The position numbers were made by a program, and so were the translations under genes. Under the pieces are notes generated by a model. It worked only from the letters and a program-made list of their open reading frames with translations. It did not search any database and was not told where the DNA came from. From assembly GCA_035551355.1 (NCBI GenBank), contig DASZNF010000071.1, positions 1-64,000 on the forward strand: a DNA stretch of 64,000 bases, in the 5' to 3' direction. Of this stretch, positions 32,350 to 41,644 are shown one piece after another. This stretch comes from DATATV01 sp035551355 (GTDB lineage Bacteria; Actinomycetota; Actinomycetes; Mycobacteriales; Pseudonocardiaceae). How positions within the stretch are numbered: position 1 is the first letter of the stretch; the number at the start of each line of letters is the position of its first letter.

Positions 32350-35175
32350 ATGGTCGAGCGGTTGGTTGGGCGAGTTGCGGAGCGCTCGGCGATGGACGAG
32401 TTGGTTACCGTGCCGCCCGCGGCGGGGGCGCGGATCGTGCACGTGTCGGGTGAGCCGGGCATCGGCAAGACCCGGCTGCTGGACTGGCTGGCCGACCGCG
32501 CCACCGAGCGTGGAATGGCTGTGCTGCGCGGATCCGCGGCCGCGTTCGAATCCGAGGCGCCGTTCGCGGCGCTGTCCGGCGCACTGGCCGACCGGGTCGC
32601 CGAGGACGCGCCACGGGTGCGGGCGAGGCTGGGTGAGCAGCGGTGCGCGCTGCTCGGCCTGGTGTTCGCCGACTTCGCCGTGACCCCGCCGCCCGCCCTG
32701 CTGGAATCCGAACGGTTCCGGCTGCACCGTGCGCTGCGCGATCTGATCGAGGTGCTGGCGCCACGGCAGGGTTTGGCGCTGTGCCTTGACGATCTGCACT
32801 GGGCCGATCCGGCGACCGTGGAGTTCCTGGCCCGGCTGGTGCGCAGGCCGCCGCGCGCGCCACTGCTGCTGGCTCTGGCCTACCGCCCGCGTCAGGTGCC
32901 GGTCCGCCTGGCCGACGCCCTGCACGCCGCCGATTCCCGCCATCTGCCGCTGAGCCCGTTGTCACTGTCCGAATCGGCCGAACTCCTCGGCGTGGCAACC
33001 GAGGACCTCCGCCTCGAATCGTGGTATCGAACCGGCGCTGGCAACCCGCTCTACCTCCAGCTGCTCGCCCGTTCCGACTCGGAAACCGTTGCGCCGCAAC
33101 GGATCGACGGGCCAGCGCTGGTCGGTGCCATCGCCGCCGAACTGGACCGGTTACCCGCGTTCGACCGGCTGGTGCTGGCCGCCGCCGCGGTCGCCGGTGA
33201 TCGGTTCGATGTGGACCTGGTGTCCGAGCTGGTGCCCGCTCCGTGGCCTGCCGTGGTGGCCGCTCTGGACCGGCTGGCCGACGCGGATCTGCTGAGCACC
33301 GACGCCGACACGATCGGCATGCGGCACCGCCATCCGATGCTGCGCCAGGCCGCGCACGACACCGCCGACCCCGGCTGGCTGTCCACCGCGCACCGCCGCG
33401 CCTGGCAGGCCCTGACCGAGCGCGAGGCCCCCGCCGCGATTCGGGCCCACCACGTCGCCCAGGCCGCCCAACCGGGCGAGGAACCCGCCATCGCGGTGTT
33501 GTTACAGGCGGCCGAAGACAGCGCGGTGGTCTCCCCGGCCGGCTGCGCGCACTGGTTGTCCGTTGCCCTACGGCTGATTCCGGACGCGCAACGCGACCGC
33601 CGCCTGCGACTGCTGACCTGGCGGGCCCGCGCCCTGAGCACCGCGGGCCGCTGCCACGAGGCCCGCGAAGCCCTTGGCGCGGCACTGAACCTGGTCCCCG
33701 CCGACGAACCGGTCGAGCACGCCACCCTCGTCGCGTCCGCCGCGACGCTGGACCGACTGCTCGGACATCCGGAACGGGCGCGGGAACTCCTGCTGTCCGA
33801 ATTGGACGGTCAGGCCGACCGGCCTGGCCCGGCCGCGGTGCTGTTGCTGTTCGAACTGGCCGTGGGCGGAGTGCTGGGTGGCGAGTTCGAGGACACCGAT
33901 CGATGGGCGGCGCAGGCGCTGACCGCCGCGCACGCCCAGGACGATCCGGCCTTCGTGGTCGCCGCGTTGTCGGTGCGCGGATGTGGGGACCTGGCCGAGG
34001 GCCGGGTCGACACGTCCGCACCAGAGGTGGTGGCCGAGGCGGTGCGGTTGACCGACGAGCTCACCGACGCGCAACTGGCCGGGCGGCTGGCGGCCGCGCT
34101 GTGGCTGGGCTGGTGGGAACTGTTCCTGGACCGGTTCGCCGACGCGGCCCGGCATCTGGAGCGCGGTCTGCTGGTGGCCACCGCGACCGGCCAGGATCAG
34201 CTGGTGCCGCATCTGCGCACCGGACTGGGCACCGCTTACACCTCGATGGGACGGTTGGGCCGGGCCGCCGACTGCCTGGCCGACGCGGTGGACGGCGCGT
34301 TGCTGACCGGCAGCGACGAGCTGGCGGTGACCGCGCTGTGCCAGCGAAGCTGGACCGAGTCCTGGCTCGGAAACCTCGACGCCGCAACGGAGTTCGCCAC
34401 CCGAGCCCGCGAGCTGGCCGGTGCCGGCCGAGGCTTCTTCGCGGCCACCGCCGCGGGCATGCTCGCGCTGGCCACCCACCTGTCCGGCGATTCCGCCGGC
34501 TGTGCCCGCGAGTTGGTAGCCGACGCGGGCGGCGACAACCTGCCGAGGCTGGACAGCACCTCCCGCGCGGGCTGGTTCCAGTTGCTGGCCGAAGCCGAAG
34601 TCGTCGCGGGCAATCAGGAGGCCGCGGCCGAGTGGGCGGCCAAGGCCCGGATGATCGCCGATGTCCTTGCCCTGCCTCGGAAGCGGGCGTTCGCGGCGTT
34701 GGCCGAGGCCTGGGCGGCCAGCCCTCTCGACCCGGACGGCGCCGCTGTCGCGGCGGAACAGGCCGCCGAACAGTTCGCCGCCATCGGTGACCGCGTCGAC
34801 CAGGCCCGGGCGCTGCTACTGGCCGGGCGATGCCACGCCGCGGCCGGATCGGGCGAACCGGCCACCCGCCTGCTGGCGACCGCGGAAGGTGTGTTCGCCT
34901 CCTGCGGTGCCGAAGACTTCGTCCGCCGGGTCGCGAGGGCCCGCCGCAGACCCGGCCCGCGCCGCGCGGGCGCCGGACCGCGGGTGCGGGACGCGTTGAC
35001 CGATCGGGAGCTCACCATCGCGCTGCTGGTCGCCGCGGGCCACAGCAATCGCGAGGTCGCGGCACGACTGTTCCTGTCCACCCGGACCGTCCAGGCGCAC
35101 CTGTCCAGCGTCTACGCCAAGCTGGGCCTGACCTCACGCACTGCGTTGGCCGGGCGGGTCAACCAGCCCGAGTAG
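32350..35175 (+). CDS. LuxR-family regulator of the large ATP-binding (LAL) type
   Basis: 941 residues from ATG 32350, where the family-typical LVGRVAERSAMDEL begins; a longer in-frame start at 32230 would add 40 unlike residues. An AAA/STAND ATPase follows, with Walker A GEPGIGKTRLLDW near 34 and Walker B ALCLDDLHWADPATVEFL near 140. A long TPR-like helical region spans about 400-860. The LuxR helix-turn-helix is at the C-terminus (LTDRELTIALLVAAGHSNREVAARLFLSTRTVQAHLSSVYAKLG). LALs are MalT-like activators that use ATP and an inducer, often for secondary metabolism. No biosynthetic cluster is adjacent, so the target is unknown. Confidence 0.9.
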   Translation: MVERLVGRVAERSAMDELVTVPPAAGARIVHVSGEPGIGKTRLLDWLADRATERGMAVLRGSAAAFESEAPFAALSGALADRVAEDAPRVRARLGEQRCALLGLVFADFAVTPPPALLESERFRLHRALRDLIEVLAPRQGLALCLDDLHWADPATVEFLARLVRRPPRAPLLLALAYRPRQVPVRLADALHAADSRHLPLSPLSLSESAELLGVATEDLRLESWYRTGAGNPLYLQLLARSDSETVAPQRIDGPALVGAIAAELDRLPAFDRLVLAAAAVAGDRFDVDLVSELVPAPWPAVVAALDRLADADLLSTDADTIGMRHRHPMLRQAAHDTADPGWLSTAHRRAWQALTEREAPAAIRAHHVAQAAQPGEEPAIAVLLQAAEDSAVVSPAGCAHWLSVALRLIPDAQRDRRLRLLTWRARALSTAGRCHEAREALGAALNLVPADEPVEHATLVASAATLDRLLGHPERARELLLSELDGQADRPGPAAVLLLFELAVGGVLGGEFEDTDRWAAQALTAAHAQDDPAFVVAALSVRGCGDLAEGRVDTSAPEVVAEAVRLTDELTDAQLAGRLAAALWLGWWELFLDRFADAARHLERGLLVATATGQDQLVPHLRTGLGTAYTSMGRLGRAADCLADAVDGALLTGSDELAVTALCQRSWTESWLGNLDAATEFATRARELAGAGRGFFAATAAGMLALATHLSGDSAGCARELVADAGGDNLPRLDSTSRAGWFQLLAEAEVVAGNQEAAAEWAAKARMIADVLALPRKRAFAALAEAWAASPLDPDGAAVAAEQAAEQFAAIGDRVDQARALLLAGRCHAAAGSGEPATRLLATAEGVFASCGAEDFVRRVARARRRPGPRRAGAGPRVRDALTDRELTIALLVAAGHSNREVAARLFLSTRTVQAHLSSVYAKLGLTSRTALAGRVNQPE

Positions 35176-35209
35176 GGAAACCCGGTGATTTTCCGCGCCT
35201 GCCCGTAAG

Positions 35210-35764
35210 CTAGGCCCGTTCATTAACCCGGCCGCCTTCGCCCTGCCAACGGTCCTTCTCATCGTCCAACGTGGACCGTTGTTCGGGAACCAGCGCGGCA
35301 GTAAGCGCGCCCGATCCGGTGAGAATCTCGGTCGGGGTGTCGGCATTGGCTCGTCGGGACGCCGTCATGATCGCGCCGTGGCCGCTGGCATCGGTGGCGT
35401 CCGGGGGCACGACCAGCAGGCTGATGCGCTGGCGGTCCGGACCGGACACATGGACCACGTGCGCGTCCTGTGCGCGGAATCCCTCCAGCCGGACGGTGCG
35501 ACCGTCGATCGTGACGCGCCGCGGCGCGGCGTCCCAACCGGTGATGGCGAACGCCACCCTGCTGACCGAGCCGAGCCGAACGGCGAGCACCTCGGCCAAC
35601 GCCGGCAGCTCCGCGACCAGGTCCCGGGACCGTGGCCACCAGCCGCCGTCGACGTAGCCAGTCGGTGGCGCTTTCGGCTTGAGCCGCAACCGAAGCAGCG
35701 GATGCGGCCGAGTGGCGTCGGTCGTCGATGCGGTGGAAGCGTGAGGGTGCGGACCCGACGTCAT
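35210..35764 (-). CDS. DUF5994 family protein
   Basis: 184 residues; GGGAG precedes the ATG. The signature LRLKPKAPPTGYVDGGWWPRSRDLVAELPAL near 25-55 and PRRVTIDGRTVRLEGFRAQDAHVVHV near 80 identify DUF5994, a family common in actinomycetes and without known activity. The C-terminal 45 residues vary and are charged. Members often sit beside GAF-ANTAR or STAS regulators, as here about 1.3 kb away, which hints at a stress role. It converges on the LAL regulator with a 34-nt gap. The 255 nt upstream, up to the small gene at 36020, show no clear promoter. Confidence 0.82.
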   Translation of the reverse strand: MTSGPHPHASTASTTDATRPHPLLRLRLKPKAPPTGYVDGGWWPRSRDLVAELPALAEVLAVRLGSVSRVAFAITGWDAAPRRVTIDGRTVRLEGFRAQDAHVVHVSGPDRQRISLLVVPPDATDASGHGAIMTASRRANADTPTEILTGSGALTAALVPEQRSTLDDEKDRWQGEGGRVNERA

Positions 35765-36019
35765 GTCGGTACTCCCGTCCCCGGTCGACTGGCGACCGGC
35801 GTGCCGAGGACGACGTCGACTTGATCGCCGACGTGCGAAATGCTCTCGGTACCGCGGACACTACACCGCGTGGCCGCGGGTTCGTGACCGGAAAATCCGA
35901 AATACTCGGTGATCGCTGCCGAGGTGTACGGTCGCACTGATACGCCGGATCGATATTGAACCGTGCAGCGAGGCACTCGCTGAGGTTGCCCGGCCGGTGC
36001 GAATCCCTGAGGAGTTCCC

Positions 36020-36166
36020 ATGAGTCAGACCTACGAGCAGCGACTGAGCACCGTCGAGCACGCCCTGGTCGCCGAGAAAATCAGCTCGGGGGCCGGAAAA
36101 ACCCTGACCGATGTGGCCGTGAAGGTGCTCGCGGCGCTCGACGGCATCAAGGAGGACGTGCGATAG
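36020..36166 (+). CDS. Small protein, 48 residues
   Basis: MSQTYEQRLSTVEHALVAEK... has a good ribosome-binding site (TGAGGAG, 5 nt spacing) and ends in TAG at 36164. It is predicted as two helices with heptad-like L/V/A positions (LTDVAVKVLAALDGIKEDV), so it may dimerise or bind a partner. Not recognised as a family. Codon bias matches the neighbours except for a few A/T-ending codons. It is too small for function prediction, but the ribosome-binding site and codon choice make it a credible gene. Confidence 0.6.
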   Translation: MSQTYEQRLSTVEHALVAEKISSGAGKTLTDVAVKVLAALDGIKEDVR

Positions 36167-36297
36167 TCCGACTGCCACCGGTTCGGCGCGGCCGCGATTC
36201 GCACCGGCGTTCTACCCGAGATCCCCGGTCGGTGCGGAATTCTGCTCGGTTCCGGTTCGATGATTTCTACGGTGGACTCGGCCGATCAGGGAGCGAA

Positions 36298-36483
36298 ATG
36301 GTCATCGGTGATGTGGCGTCGGATACCTCCGCCATGAAGTGTGATACCGAAATCGTGGTCGACGAAGCGTGTTCCGTGTGCGCGCATCCGATGCGCGCAC
36401 ACGACGGAATCGCAACCCGGTTCTGCGCGGCGACGTTGGCCGGCGCACTCGACCGGGGTTGCGCCTGCCCGCCTGGCGGCTGA
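36298..36483 (+). CDS. Small cysteine-rich RGCVC-like protein
   Basis: 61 residues; AGGGAG precedes ATG 36298. It contains CSVCAHPMRAHDG, then TRFCAATLAGALDRGCACPPG. The spacing C-x2-C-x-H then F-C and a terminal GC-x-C-P is that of the small actinobacterial RGCVC-type family, probably a zinc or iron ribbon. The exact function is unknown. Four or five Cys plus His could hold one metal. It lies alone between two other small frames and may be stress induced, in keeping with the ANTAR regulators that follow. Confidence 0.6.
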   Translation: MVIGDVASDTSAMKCDTEIVVDEACSVCAHPMRAHDGIATRFCAATLAGALDRGCACPPGG

Positions 36484-36669
36484 CCGACCGGGTGGTCAGC
36501 CGGCCTGCGGGCCGACCAGGACCCGGCCCCGGTGACGCGCCACGTGAGTGTTGCGCGCCGCCGGGGCGTCCGGTCACCGGGCTACACTGGACCACAGTCG
36601 CGGTGCACGCGACGTGGCATCGCCCCGGACCTCTGGTGCGCCACCGGCGCGACCACTGGAGGTTCGGGA

Positions 36670-37065
36670 ATGGTCCCGGCCGCTGATTCGGCTGATTCCA
36701 GGGTGGATCGAGCACACGGCAGTGATTTCGCTGATCTGACCCGCTGGATGGCGAAATTCCAGGCGTTCCTGTTCTTCCCGCTGCTGCTGGAAAGCCTGGA
36801 GCTGCACCGGTCCGGCATTCGCTCGGTGTGGCGCGGCGAGGTTCGGTTGCGCGGGCTGGAAAAGGCCCTGTTGATTCCCAATATGCCAAGGCACGTGATT
36901 CCCGATATGCCAAGGCGCGATCTCCGGCGGGCGCAGCCGATCGTGCGGGGTTTCGGTGCTGAGCGCGGCATCGGCTACCGCCAATGCGGGCAGTCGCACC
37001 CCTACGGCCAGGTGCCGCGGCACCTGGCCGCGGTTGGCGCGCTCCTACGCGCGGCGCCACGCTGA
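36670..37065 (+). CDS. Hypothetical protein carrying an in-frame 8-residue tandem repeat
   Basis: 131 residues; GGAGG lies 7 nt before ATG 36670, which is strong support. The middle, DLTRWMAKFQAFLFFPLLLESLELH, is hydrophobic and could be a membrane or amphipathic helix. A 24-bp tandem repeat at 36873-36920 is in frame and encodes IPNMPRHV then IPDMPRRD. The last 40 residues (RGIGYRQCGQSHPY) look less natural, so the frame may be altered by that duplication. Not recognised. It ends 10 nt before the first GAF-ANTAR gene and may belong to its transcript. Confidence 0.4.
   Translation: MVPAADSADSRVDRAHGSDFADLTRWMAKFQAFLFFPLLLESLELHRSGIRSVWRGEVRLRGLEKALLIPNMPRHVIPDMPRRDLRRAQPIVRGFGAERGIGYRQCGQSHPYGQVPRHLAAVGALLRAAPR
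36873..36920. repeat. 24-bp imperfect tandem repeat, two copies
   Basis: Copies at 36873-36896 and 36897-36920 both contain GATTCCC(A/G)ATATGCCAAGGC and differ at three positions. The unit length is a multiple of three, so it keeps the frame of the hypothetical gene at 36670. Confidence 0.85.
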
Positions 37066-37075
37066 ACCGGCGACG

Positions 37076-37816
37076 GTGACCGGCTACGGCGACAGTGACA
37101 CCAGACTCGCGCAGGTGCGGGTCTGGGTCAGAGAGCGTGCCGTCAGCCTGGGAGTGCCGGTGTCGGTGCGGCTGATCTGCGAGACCGCCGGGGCTCGGCT
37201 GTCGGTCAGCGGGGTCGCGCTGACCGTGGACACCTCCGGATGGCCGGAACTGCGCTGTTCGACCGACGCGCTGGGCGAGCGGCTGGCGGAGTTGCACGTC
37301 ACCGTCGGGGAAGGGCCGTGCGTGGATGCTCAGCGGACGGGCGGCCCGGTATTGGCCGGTGATCTTGATGGGCCGGCCAGCCAGCGTCGGTGGCCGGCGT
37401 TCGCGCCGCTGGCCGTGGAGGCCGGGGCGGGCGCCCTGTTCGCACTGCCCCTGGTCGTCGGCACGATCCGGGTCGGGGTGCTCGCGCTGCACCGGGTCGT
37501 CGCCGGCCAGCTCCCACCGGCGATCCTGGCCGATTCGTTGGCCTTCGCCGATTTGGCGTTGCGACTGCTGGTGGATGAGCAAGCCGGGATGCCCTCCGGC
37601 AGCGATGAGCCGGCGCGCGAGGGCTGGCCGCTGTACAGCCCGCAGGTGCACCAGGCGACCGGGATGATCTCCGCGCAGCTGGACGTGGGGATGGACGAGG
37701 CATTCGCCCGGCTACGCGCCCGGGCGTTCGCCGACCGGAAGCGGTTGGCCGAACTGGCTGCCGATGTCGTCGCCCGACGGCTGCGATTCGACCCCACCGG
37801 GGAGGAGGCGTCATGA
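37076..37816 (+). CDS. GAF and ANTAR domain regulator, copy 1
   Basis: 246 residues if started at GTG 37076; no good ribosome-binding site is seen, so the start is uncertain. A GAF domain covers about 20-170 (ELHVTVGEGPCVDAQRTGGPVLAGDLDG; FALPLVVGTIRVGVLALHR). The ANTAR RNA-binding helices follow, with VHQATGMISAQLDVGMDEAFARLRARAFADRKRLAELAADVV matching the conserved AxG-x-I/L and dimer pattern. ANTAR proteins bind paired hexaloop hairpins and antiterminate. The ligand of the GAF domain is unknown. The stop overlaps a 21-codon mini-ORF by ATGA, which then overlaps the next regulator. Confidence 0.85.
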   Translation: MTGYGDSDTRLAQVRVWVRERAVSLGVPVSVRLICETAGARLSVSGVALTVDTSGWPELRCSTDALGERLAELHVTVGEGPCVDAQRTGGPVLAGDLDGPASQRRWPAFAPLAVEAGAGALFALPLVVGTIRVGVLALHRVVAGQLPPAILADSLAFADLALRLLVDEQAGMPSGSDEPAREGWPLYSPQVHQATGMISAQLDVGMDEAFARLRARAFADRKRLAELAADVVARRLRFDPTGEEAS

Positions 37817-37878
37817 ACAAAAGCGCCGCGGGCCGGACGGCCCTACGCTGGCTACTGCAGTGGAGGAGGCAGCGATGA
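37813..37878 (+). CDS. 21-residue coupling mini-ORF between two GAF-ANTAR genes
   Basis: ATG 37813 overlaps the stop of copy 1 (ATGA), and its own TGA at 37876-37878 overlaps the start of copy 2 (ATGA at 37875). It encodes a basic, Trp/Arg-rich peptide (MNKSAAGRTALRWLLQWRR). The perfect double overlap suggests that ribosomes pass through it to couple translation of the two regulators. The peptide itself is not recognised. Confidence 0.4.
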   Translation: MNKSAAGRTALRWLLQWRRQR

Positions 37879-38618
37879 GCGATGAACGCCTGCTGGAAAC
37901 ATTCGTCGAACTGGCGGACACCCTGGTCGACGACTTCGACGTGATCGACTTCCTGCACCTGCTGGTGGCTCGCTGCGTCGCGCTGCTGGAAGTGGATGCG
38001 GCCGGACTGCTGCTGACCGACCAGCGTGGCCAGTTGCAGGTCATGGCCAGCTCCAGCGAACAGGTCCGGCTGCTGGAGTTGTTCCAGTTGCAGAACGACC
38101 AGGGGCCGTGCCTGGACGCGTTCGCGACCGGAATCCGGGTCAGCCACACGGATCTGGGTGCCGCGGGCGGCCGGTGGCCGCGGTTCGCCGTGGCCGCGAC
38201 CGAGGCGGGGTTCGCCGCGGTGGACGCCCTGCCGATGCGGCTGCGCAGCGAGGTGATCGGCGCGCTCAACCTGTTCCGGACCGGCCGGGGGGCGTTGAGC
38301 GTGACCGCGCTGCGCACCGCGCAGGCGCTGGTCGACGTGGCCACCATCGGGTTGCTGCAGGAACGTTCGATCCGGCAGCGGGAGATTCTCACCGAACAGT
38401 TGCAGGGCGCGCTCAACAGCCGGGTGGTCATCGAGCAGGCCAAGGGCCTGGTCGCCGAACGCCTCGGGATCGACATGGAGGGCGCGTTCGCCGCCCTGCG
38501 CGGCTACGCGCGTAGTCACAACCTCAAACTCGGCGAGGTGGCCGGTGCGGTGATCGCCGGCCGCACCAGCACCTACGACCTGCTTGGCGCACCGGCCCCG
38601 ACCGACCGGGCCCAGTAG
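37875..38618 (+). CDS. GAF and ANTAR domain regulator, copy 2
   Basis: 247 residues; GGAGGAGGC lies just before ATG 37875. A GAF domain starts DFLHLLVARCVALLEVDAAGLLLTD and includes LFQLQNDQGPCLDAFATG. A linker, RQREILTEQLQGALNSRVVIEQAKG, runs into the ANTAR domain, which continues LVAERLGIDMEGAFAALRGYARSHNLKLGEVAGAVI. This is the standard form of the family, close to copy 1 in layout but diverged in sequence. Such proteins control expression by antitermination in response to a bound signal. The tandem pair may form homo- or heterodimers. No hexaloop target was identified. Confidence 0.92.
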   Translation: MSDERLLETFVELADTLVDDFDVIDFLHLLVARCVALLEVDAAGLLLTDQRGQLQVMASSSEQVRLLELFQLQNDQGPCLDAFATGIRVSHTDLGAAGGRWPRFAVAATEAGFAAVDALPMRLRSEVIGALNLFRTGRGALSVTALRTAQALVDVATIGLLQERSIRQREILTEQLQGALNSRVVIEQAKGLVAERLGIDMEGAFAALRGYARSHNLKLGEVAGAVIAGRTSTYDLLGAPAPTDRAQ

Positions 38619-38727
38619 ACCCGGCGACCGCGCGACTGGTGCCCACGGTCCGTGATCAGTGGCGACGCGGTAAACGGATCTCCGTCGCCGGTGGACGACT
38701 TTCCGTCCCGCCGCGCCGGAATCCGGT

Positions 38728-41589
38728 TCAGGCCAGCACGGACCGGATCAACCGGACCGGATGCCACGCGGTCCGGCCGGTGCCGTGCGCGATCTGCTGA
38801 CGGCACGACACGCCGGTCGCGGCGATGACCGTGTCGGCCGAGCTTCCCCGCACTGCCGGAAAAAGCCGATCCTCACCAACCACCATGGATGTCTCATAGT
38901 GCTCGGACTCGAAGCCGAACGACCCCGCCATCCCACAGCATCCCGCATCCAGCTCGGTCACCCGCACCCCCGGAATCCGCCGCAGCAACGCCACGGTCGC
39001 CGCCGTCCCCACCTCGGCCTTCTGGTGGCAGTGCCCGTGAAACAGGATTTCCCTTCCGTGCAGCCAGGAATGCTCCTGCAGCCGCAGCCGGCCCGCGTCG
39101 ATGGCGTCGCTGAGCAGCTTCTCCAACTCCAGCACCCGGGAGGCGATCTCGGCGACCGCCGGAACCTCCGGGAAAAGAGCGAGATACTCGTCGCGAAGAG
39201 TCAGCACACACGAAGGCTCAGTCCCAAGGATCGGTCCGTCCGTCCCGGCCAACTCGGCCACCAAACCCTCAGCTTCACCCCGAGCCTTGTCCAGCAACCC
39301 CTTGGACAGCGCTGGCCGCCCGCAACACCCCGCCCCCGCGAGCCGGACCCGCGACCCGGCCCGCTCCAGCAGTTCGATCGCCGCCTGCCCGATTTCGGGC
39401 TCGGTGTAGGTGGCGAACGAATCGGCCAGGAAGACGACGCCCCCGCGATCCCCGGCCGGCTGCGACCGGCGTTGGAACCAGGAAACCAGATCGTCGCGCG
39501 CGAACCGGGGTAGCGGACGCTGGGTGGTGATGCCGAGAAAACGGTGCAACAACAGCCGAAGCAGCGGAATCCGGCCCGGCAGGTTGGACAGCGGAGCGGT
39601 GGCCGAGCCCAGCCGGTTGAGAGCGCGGATCGCGCCGAAGACCCTGCTGCGCAACGGGATGCCATGGAGATCATGGCGATGGGCCAGGGTCTCGGACTTC
39701 AGCGCGGCCATGTCCACCCCCAGCGGGCATTCACTTCGACAGGCCTTGCACATCAGGCACAGGTCGAGGATCTCGTGCAACCGCTCCCCGCCCAGAGCCG
39801 CCTTCGGATCGGGCTGGGACAGTGCGGCCACCAACGCATTCGCCCGGCCCCGAGTCGAGTCCTCCTCCTTCCGGGTCGCCATGTACGACGGGCACATCAC
39901 GCCGGAATCCTGTTTGCGGCACAGGCCGATGTTCATGCACCGGTCGGCGGCGTCGCGCATCCCGCCGCTCAACTCGAAACCGAGCCGGGTGGTCAGCGGC
40001 GGTGCCGGCGGCAGGGCGGGGTCGCGCAGATTCTCGGTCATGGCGGGAGAATCGACGATCTTGCCCGGGTTGAGCCGGTTGGCCGGGTCGAACAACGCCT
40101 TGACCGATCGCATCGCCTCGTACAACTGGTCGCCGAAGATCTGCCGGTTGAACTCACTGCGGGCCAGGCCATCCCCGTGTTCGCTGGAGTTCGCGCCGCC
40201 GTACTCGGTCACCAGGTCCCGGATTTCCCCGGCCACCGCTCGCATCGTGGCCACCTGGGCCGGATCGGTGAGGTCGACGAACGGGCGGATGTGCAGGCAG
40301 CCAACCGAACAATGACCGTAGAAGCCCGCGGACAACCCGTGCCGGTCCAGGATCGCGGCGAATTTCCGGGTGTACTCGGGCAATCGCGCCGGATCGACGG
40401 CGGTGTCCTCGACGAAGGCCAGCGGTCGGCGGGTGCCCTCGCCCGCGGCCATCAGCAGGCCGAGGCTGGCCTTGCGCACCCGCAACAACGCCGACTGCTG
40501 CTCCGGCGTGATCGCACGCAACGTGTGGTAGCCGTGCCGGTGCCGGGTCCACAGCGCGGTGAGCCGGTCCAGCCGGCCGACGAGTTCGGCCTGGTCGTCG
40601 CCGGTGAAGGTGACGAACAACAACGCGCTCGGATCACCATCCAAAATGGACGACAGTGGCGCGTATTCAGTGCGCTGCCGGGACAGTTCGAGTATCGTGC
40701 GGTCCATCAGTTCGACGCCGGACGGGTCGCAGGCCAGGGCGTCCTCGGTGGCGGCCACCGCGGCCTCGGTCGAGGTGAAGTGGCCGACCGCGATCACCGT
40801 GTGCTTCGGCTTGGGCACCAGGCCGACCAGCGCGCGGGTCACCACCACCAGGGTGCCCTCCGCGCCGACCACGAACCTGGCCAGATCGAACGGCACGTCC
40901 CCGACCAGCCGGTCCAGCCGGTAACCGCCGGCCCGCCGCCAGTACGGCGGAAAGCCGGTGGCGATCGCGGATGCGTTGTCCCGCAACAGATTCGGCAGCT
41001 CCCGATGGATCTTCCCGAGTAATCCGGGCTGGGCGGGATCGGGTTCGGTCAGCGGTGCGAGGTGGGCCGGGGCGGCGTCGGAGAGCAGGACGTCCAGTTC
41101 GCGCACGTGGTCGATGGTCATGCCATAGCGGATCGAGCCGCTGCCCGCCGAGTTGTTGCCCAGCATGCCGCCGATGGTGGCCCGGTTGCTGGTCGAGGTG
41201 TCCGGGCCGAACATCAGCCCGTGCGCGGCCGCGGCCCGGTTGAGCTGGTCCTGCACCACGCCCGGTTCGACCAGCGCCGTCCGCGCCTCTGGGTCGAGGG
41301 ACTGAATCCGGTGCAGGTGCCGGGAAAAGTCCAGGACCAGGCCCGGACCGACGGTCTGCCCGGCCAGGCTGGTGCCTGCGCCGCGGGCCAGCACCGGCGC
41401 CTCGTGTTCCGCGGCCAGCCGCAGCGCGGTGGCGACATCCTCGGTGTGGCGCGGAAAAACCACGCCCAGCGGCAGCATCGTGTACATGCTGGCGTCCCGG
41501 GCGAACAGCTGCCGGGTGTAGTCGTCGAAGCCGACCTCGCCGTCCAGTTCCGCCCGCAACCGCGCGGCCAGATCGGCGCCCGCGCTCAC
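38728..41589 (-). CDS. FAD- and Fe-S-containing oxidoreductase, GlcD-GlcF-type fusion
   Basis: 953 residues. The first 490 form a VAO/PCMH flavoprotein: APVLARGAGTSLAGQTVGPGLVLDFS near 90, RATIGGMLGNNSAGSGS for FAD, and an FAD-linked oxidase C-terminal domain. Then a ferredoxin-like module carries CMNIGLCRKQDSGVMCP and CLMCKACRSECPLGVD. The last 250 residues hold two CCG-type cysteine domains (AGAGCCGRPALSKG; DAGCCGMAGSFGFE). This GlcD-GlcF-like fusion oxidises a 2-hydroxyacid such as glycolate, lactate or 2-hydroxyglutarate at the membrane, passing electrons to quinone. The aminotransferase upstream would take glyoxylate if glycolate is the substrate. The two genes lie 55 nt apart. Confidence 0.85.
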   Translation of the reverse strand: MSAGADLAARLRAELDGEVGFDDYTRQLFARDASMYTMLPLGVVFPRHTEDVATALRLAAEHEAPVLARGAGTSLAGQTVGPGLVLDFSRHLHRIQSLDPEARTALVEPGVVQDQLNRAAAAHGLMFGPDTSTSNRATIGGMLGNNSAGSGSIRYGMTIDHVRELDVLLSDAAPAHLAPLTEPDPAQPGLLGKIHRELPNLLRDNASAIATGFPPYWRRAGGYRLDRLVGDVPFDLARFVVGAEGTLVVVTRALVGLVPKPKHTVIAVGHFTSTEAAVAATEDALACDPSGVELMDRTILELSRQRTEYAPLSSILDGDPSALLFVTFTGDDQAELVGRLDRLTALWTRHRHGYHTLRAITPEQQSALLRVRKASLGLLMAAGEGTRRPLAFVEDTAVDPARLPEYTRKFAAILDRHGLSAGFYGHCSVGCLHIRPFVDLTDPAQVATMRAVAGEIRDLVTEYGGANSSEHGDGLARSEFNRQIFGDQLYEAMRSVKALFDPANRLNPGKIVDSPAMTENLRDPALPPAPPLTTRLGFELSGGMRDAADRCMNIGLCRKQDSGVMCPSYMATRKEEDSTRGRANALVAALSQPDPKAALGGERLHEILDLCLMCKACRSECPLGVDMAALKSETLAHRHDLHGIPLRSRVFGAIRALNRLGSATAPLSNLPGRIPLLRLLLHRFLGITTQRPLPRFARDDLVSWFQRRSQPAGDRGGVVFLADSFATYTEPEIGQAAIELLERAGSRVRLAGAGCCGRPALSKGLLDKARGEAEGLVAELAGTDGPILGTEPSCVLTLRDEYLALFPEVPAVAEIASRVLELEKLLSDAIDAGRLRLQEHSWLHGREILFHGHCHQKAEVGTAATVALLRRIPGVRVTELDAGCCGMAGSFGFESEHYETSMVVGEDRLFPAVRGSSADTVIAATGVSCRQQIAHGTGRTAWHPVRLIRSVLA

Positions 41590-41644
41590 GACCGCGCCGC
41601 CTCGCGTAGGAGGGCTGCCGCATGCACGATGTCCGGCGCGGCGC

